A DNA stretch of 8,664 nucleotides from Rhodospirillaceae bacterium (GTDB taxonomy: Bacteria; Pseudomonadota; Alphaproteobacteria; Thalassobaculales; Thalassobaculaceae), in the NCBI GenBank assembly GCA_002730675.1, contig PCAV01000082.1, positions 1 to 8,664 on the forward strand, written 5' to 3'. Both the position numbers and the translations under genes were made by a program. Positions 6,639-8,664 of this stretch are shown piece after piece. Below the pieces are notes generated by a model. The model was not told the origin of the DNA. It worked only from the letters and a program-made list of their open reading frames with translations, and did no database searches. How positions within the stretch are numbered: position 1 is the stretch's first letter; every line of letters starts with the position of its first letter.

Positions 6639-7298
6639 CTAATCACTAAATGAAAGTTTTCTATCTTCAATCCGCAGGACTGGATAATCAAATTTTTGTA
6701 GTAAGTTTTCATTATGGGTTGCAATCAGAATATTGGTTCCAGTTCGATGCAACTCTTTAAAGAGATATAATAATCGGTCGGCTATGGTGTCATCAACGTT
6801 ACCAGTTGGTTCATCCGCCAGTAAAAGTACTGGCCGAGCTATAACAGCTCTCGCTATTGCTACTCGCTGTTGCTGTCCTCCAGATAAGGATGTAGGTAGA
6901 TCATCTAAGTGATCACCCAAACCTACCCATTCTAATAATTCCGGGACATGGCGTCGTATAATGGAACTTTTGGTGCCAAAAATCCTCAGCGGTAGCGCTA
7001 CATTCTCTCGAACGGTCAAGTTATTTATCAGTCGAAAGTCCTGAAAAACTATTCCCATCCTGCGCCGTATTTCAGGGATTTCTTTTTTTGTAATTGATGA
7101 AATATCGCGGCCAAATAAATTTATCTTTCCTTTTGATGGGAAAATCCCCATGTAAATCGCTTTGAGCAACGATGATTTTCCCGCCCCACTTTTGCCAGTC
7201 AAGAAGTGAAAATTACCTTCGCCCAGGTCAAAACTTACATCAGTGAGAATAGCTTCTTTCCCCCGATACCTTATTTCGACATTTTCAAACCGAACCAT
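6639..7298 (-). CDS. ftsE: Cell-division ATP-binding protein FtsE
   Basis: Cytoplasmic ABC ATPase that pairs with FtsX at the division site. The 219-residue length is normal for FtsE (E. coli 222). All ATPase motifs are intact: Walker A GKSGAGKSS (35-43), Q-loop Q86 in FQDFRL, signature LSGGQQQR (138-145), Walker B VLLLADEPTGN (157-167) with D162 and catalytic E163, and H-loop H195 in ATHN. FQDFRLI after the Q-loop and the start MVRFENVEIRY are typical of FtsE and separate it from LolD and MacB-type ATPases, as does the adjacent ftsX. The start ATG has only a distant AGGA (12-base spacing), but the N-terminus matches the family. It is the first gene of an ftsE-ftsX-ydcF operon on the - strand and is divergent from the zinc-ribbon gene, so its promoter must lie in 7299-7499. 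Confidence 0.95.
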   Translation of the reverse strand: MVRFENVEIRYRGKEAILTDVSFDLGEGNFHFLTGKSGAGKSSLLKAIYMGIFPSKGKINLFGRDISSITKKEIPEIRRRMGIVFQDFRLINNLTVRENVALPLRIFGTKSSIIRRHVPELLEWVGLGDHLDDLPTSLSGGQQQRVAIARAVIARPVLLLADEPTGNVDDTIADRLLYLFKELHRTGTNILIATHNENLLQKFDYPVLRIEDRKLSFSD

Positions 7299-7439
7299 AT
7301 GTATAAAAATTCCTAACTATTCTTTTCTAATCTTTTCAAATAGAATATGAGGACAGACCTTAAACGTAATAGGAAAAAGATAAGCGATTTTATGATCATT
7401 ACCTACTATTTTTCTTCTGGAAAATTTTCAAATTACTAT

Positions 7440-7453
7440 TTACCCAAGGGTAA
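7440..7453. promoter_or_regulatory. Perfect palindrome in the divergent ftsE / zinc-ribbon gene intergenic region
   Basis: TTACCC-AA-GGGTAA has two perfect 6-base arms with a 2-base centre, 46 bases upstream of the zinc-ribbon gene start and about 140 bases upstream of ftsE. It is the most GC-rich, symmetrical element in the AT-rich 201-base region (7299-7499), which must carry both promoters. It could be an operator for a dimeric regulator. I find no convincing -35/-10 pair: a TTGACT at 7471-7476 lacks a well-placed -10. No RNA gene or terminator is visible in the region. The other short symmetrical element is ATGATCAT near 7392. Confidence 0.3.
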
Positions 7454-7499
7454 CAAAAATTGGTTCTAAATTGACTTTCATCCAAGGACTATTTATTTA

Positions 7500-8210
7500 A
7501 TGCGAATAGCTTGCCCTAATTGTTCAGCCTATTTCGATGTGCCAGAGGATGCTATCCCAGAGGAAGGGAGAAAGCTTCGGTGTAGTCAGTGCCAGCACAA
7601 ATGGCGTCAGTTACCAATAGAGGAAAACAACGAACTCGCCTTCGAGGAAATAACGGAAGATTTACCTAACCCTCTAGAAACTGAAATTGAGCATTCAGGC
7701 AATATTCCCATTCCATCTTCCGAAGAAATTATTGAAACCTCTCGAAAAAGGCGACTGAATGTACCATGGGTGCCCATAACAATTTTTGCGGTGCTTATCC
7801 TTGTGATTTCTGCGGGGCTTAATTGGCGTATAGACGCCGTAAAACAATACCCCCCCATTGCAATCTTGTATGATGCTATCGGACTTCACGTTCCAGTTAA
7901 GGGTGAAAATCTTGTTTTAAAAAATATTGGTGCTTGGAGAAACAATGAACAATTCATGGAAATTTTGCTTGTCCAAGGAGAGATCTATAATCCAACAGAA
8001 CTGGTGCAAGCAATTCCAATAATTCAAGGGACAGAAATAGACGCAACAGGACGCGAATTGCAAACTGAGTTCTTCACTCCAGAGGCAAAGACACTTCTAC
8101 CCGATGAAACTATAAAATTTGAATTCCAAAAACCGTTCCCAGATGAGAAAACTGTAAAATTTCTAGTCACGTTTTCAGATCAAGACCGCGGCGGCGACTC
8201 AGGCTACTAA
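7500..8210 (+). CDS. MJ0042-type zinc-ribbon, single-membrane-span protein (DUF3426-like)
   Basis: A 236-residue protein of unknown function. The N-terminal zinc ribbon has CPNC (C5, C8) and CSQC (C28, C31) with the usual WRQ-like tail, the MJ0042 pattern. An acidic linker (about 41-80) is followed by a basic stop-transfer-like cluster SRKRR (81-85) and one membrane span (about 89-108). The remaining roughly 125 residues resemble DUF3426, including LVLKNIG and VQGEIYNPT segments like other zinc-ribbon/DUF3426 proteins. The zinc ribbon is cytoplasmic and the C-terminal domain periplasmic if the positive-inside rule holds. AAGGA at 7484-7488 is 11 bases before the ATG, slightly long, but the cysteines lie right after the start, so the start is safe. 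In alphaproteobacteria such genes often sit divergent from ftsE, as I recall, which suggests an envelope- or division-related role; this is inference. It ends 88 bases from the convergent lysA stop. Confidence 0.85.
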   Translation: MRIACPNCSAYFDVPEDAIPEEGRKLRCSQCQHKWRQLPIEENNELAFEEITEDLPNPLETEIEHSGNIPIPSSEEIIETSRKRRLNVPWVPITIFAVLILVISAGLNWRIDAVKQYPPIAILYDAIGLHVPVKGENLVLKNIGAWRNNEQFMEILLVQGEIYNPTELVQAIPIIQGTEIDATGRELQTEFFTPEAKTLLPDETIKFEFQKPFPDEKTVKFLVTFSDQDRGGDSGY

Positions 8211-8298
8211 TGTGAACAGTTGAAATATAAAAAGGGAAGGTGAATAGCGATTTTGCGTTACTCTCTTCGACTTTTTTATTATTCGTAGCGCCAAAAGA
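8211..8298. other. Convergent intergenic region without a clear terminator
   Basis: This separates the zinc-ribbon gene and lysA, so both transcripts should end here. A T-run (8273-8278) follows GAAG...CTTC flanks (about 8236-8270), but the interior of that stem pairs poorly, so I do not call a terminator with confidence. Confidence 0.2.
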
Positions 8299-8664
8299 TT
8301 ACTTTAGCCAAGCGGCTAGCTTTTCATCTTGCATTATTTTTTCAAAAGTCTGACGCTCTCTTATGACAGAAAATACGTCATTACTAACCAAAACTTCTGG
8401 AATTAATGGTCGACTGTTGTAATTAGATGCCATTACAGCTCCATAAGCACCAGAACATGTTATAGCCAGAAGTTCATTTTGGCTAACCTCAGGCAACATT
8501 CGATCTTTTGCAAAATAATCACCACTCTCACAAATTGGCCCCACCACGTCACACAAGCTTTTTTGAGAAGATAGATTTTTTTCCGTTACTGGAACAATAG
8601 CATGAAATCCATCGTAGAGTGTGGGTCGAATAAGGTCATTCATTGCACCGTCCACGATCACAAA
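8299..8664 (-). CDS. lysA: Diaminopimelate decarboxylase, C-terminal part
   Basis: The 3' end of the PLP enzyme that decarboxylates meso-diaminopimelate to L-lysine, the last step of the pathway. The frame is open to the window edge (121 residues seen of about 420), so the GTG at 8661 is internal and not a start. Visible conserved parts of the C-terminal beta-barrel domain are VDGAMNDLIRPTLYDGFH, VVGPICESGDYFAKDR and GAYGAVMASNYNSRP. The cysteine and glutamate of CESGD contribute to the active site across the dimer, and the tyrosine of GAYGAVM contacts the PLP phosphate in known LysA structures. The C-terminus is complete. MNDL and CESGD place it as LysA rather than carboxynorspermidine or ornithine decarboxylase. 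It is convergent with the zinc-ribbon gene. Confidence 0.95.
   Translation of the reverse strand, partial: FVIVDGAMNDLIRPTLYDGFHAIVPVTEKNLSSQKSLCDVVGPICESGDYFAKDRMLPEVSQNELLAITCSGAYGAVMASNYNSRPLIPEVLVSNDVFSVIRERQTFEKIMQDEKLAAWLK

Noticed and set aside
7321..7337. TCTTTTC direct repeat (two copies, 10-base period) upstream of ftsE
   Set aside because: It is short, low-complexity and AT-rich, and so expected by chance in this region.
1..8664. CRISPR array, transposase, tRNA, rRNA, phage or toxin-antitoxin genes
   Set aside because: Looked for on both strands; no repeat-spacer pattern, terminal repeats, tRNA-like clover segments or matching protein motifs were seen.

Overview
The window looks like ordinary chromosomal sequence from an AT-rich alphaproteobacterium, probably Rhodospirillales-like. 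The grounds are the protein families: an alphaproteobacterial-type class II ribonucleotide reductase, an ftsE-ftsX-ydcF cluster divergent from a zinc-ribbon/DUF3426 membrane protein gene, and a pepF / monooxygenase / ABC1-kinase neighbourhood. This placement is inference from protein resemblance; there is no rRNA or other phylogenetic marker to settle it.

Layout. The left part reads on the + strand: the 3' half of an oligoendopeptidase F gene (2-769), then about 500 bases without an intact gene (770-1271), then an ABC1/UbiB-type kinase gene (1272-2624). The gene-poor stretch holds a decayed antibiotic-biosynthesis-monooxygenase (ABM) gene, recognisable in three successive frames (898-1216). 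It is the most informative observation in the window. The middle reads on the - strand: nrdJ (2666-4954), convergent with the kinase gene, and upstream of it ftsE (6639-7298), ftsX (5691-6563) and a DUF218/YdcF gene (5052-5675), which look like one operon. A 201-base divergent intergenic region with a perfect 6+6 palindrome separates ftsE from a + strand zinc-ribbon/DUF3426 gene (7500-8210). That gene is convergent with the 3' end of lysA (8299-8664, - strand), which runs off the window.

How the genes work together. FtsE (ATPase) and FtsX (membrane subunit) form the ABC-type complex that controls septal peptidoglycan hydrolysis. YdcF/DUF218 proteins are membrane-anchored envelope proteins, and LysA makes lysine from meso-diaminopimelate, itself a peptidoglycan building block. 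The right half is therefore envelope-flavoured. NrdJ supplies deoxyribonucleotides using adenosylcobalamin, so the organism depends on B12 for at least this enzyme. PepF is a cytosolic peptidase, and the ABC1 protein is a soluble atypical kinase/ATPase of uncertain role.

I found no mobile element, CRISPR array, tRNA, rRNA, riboswitch, convincing rho-independent terminator, or undescribed defence-like or other novel system. The points that deserve a second look are the decaying ABM gene, a few short palindromes in promoter regions, and the unusual ftsE-ftsX and ydcF-nrdJ junctions.
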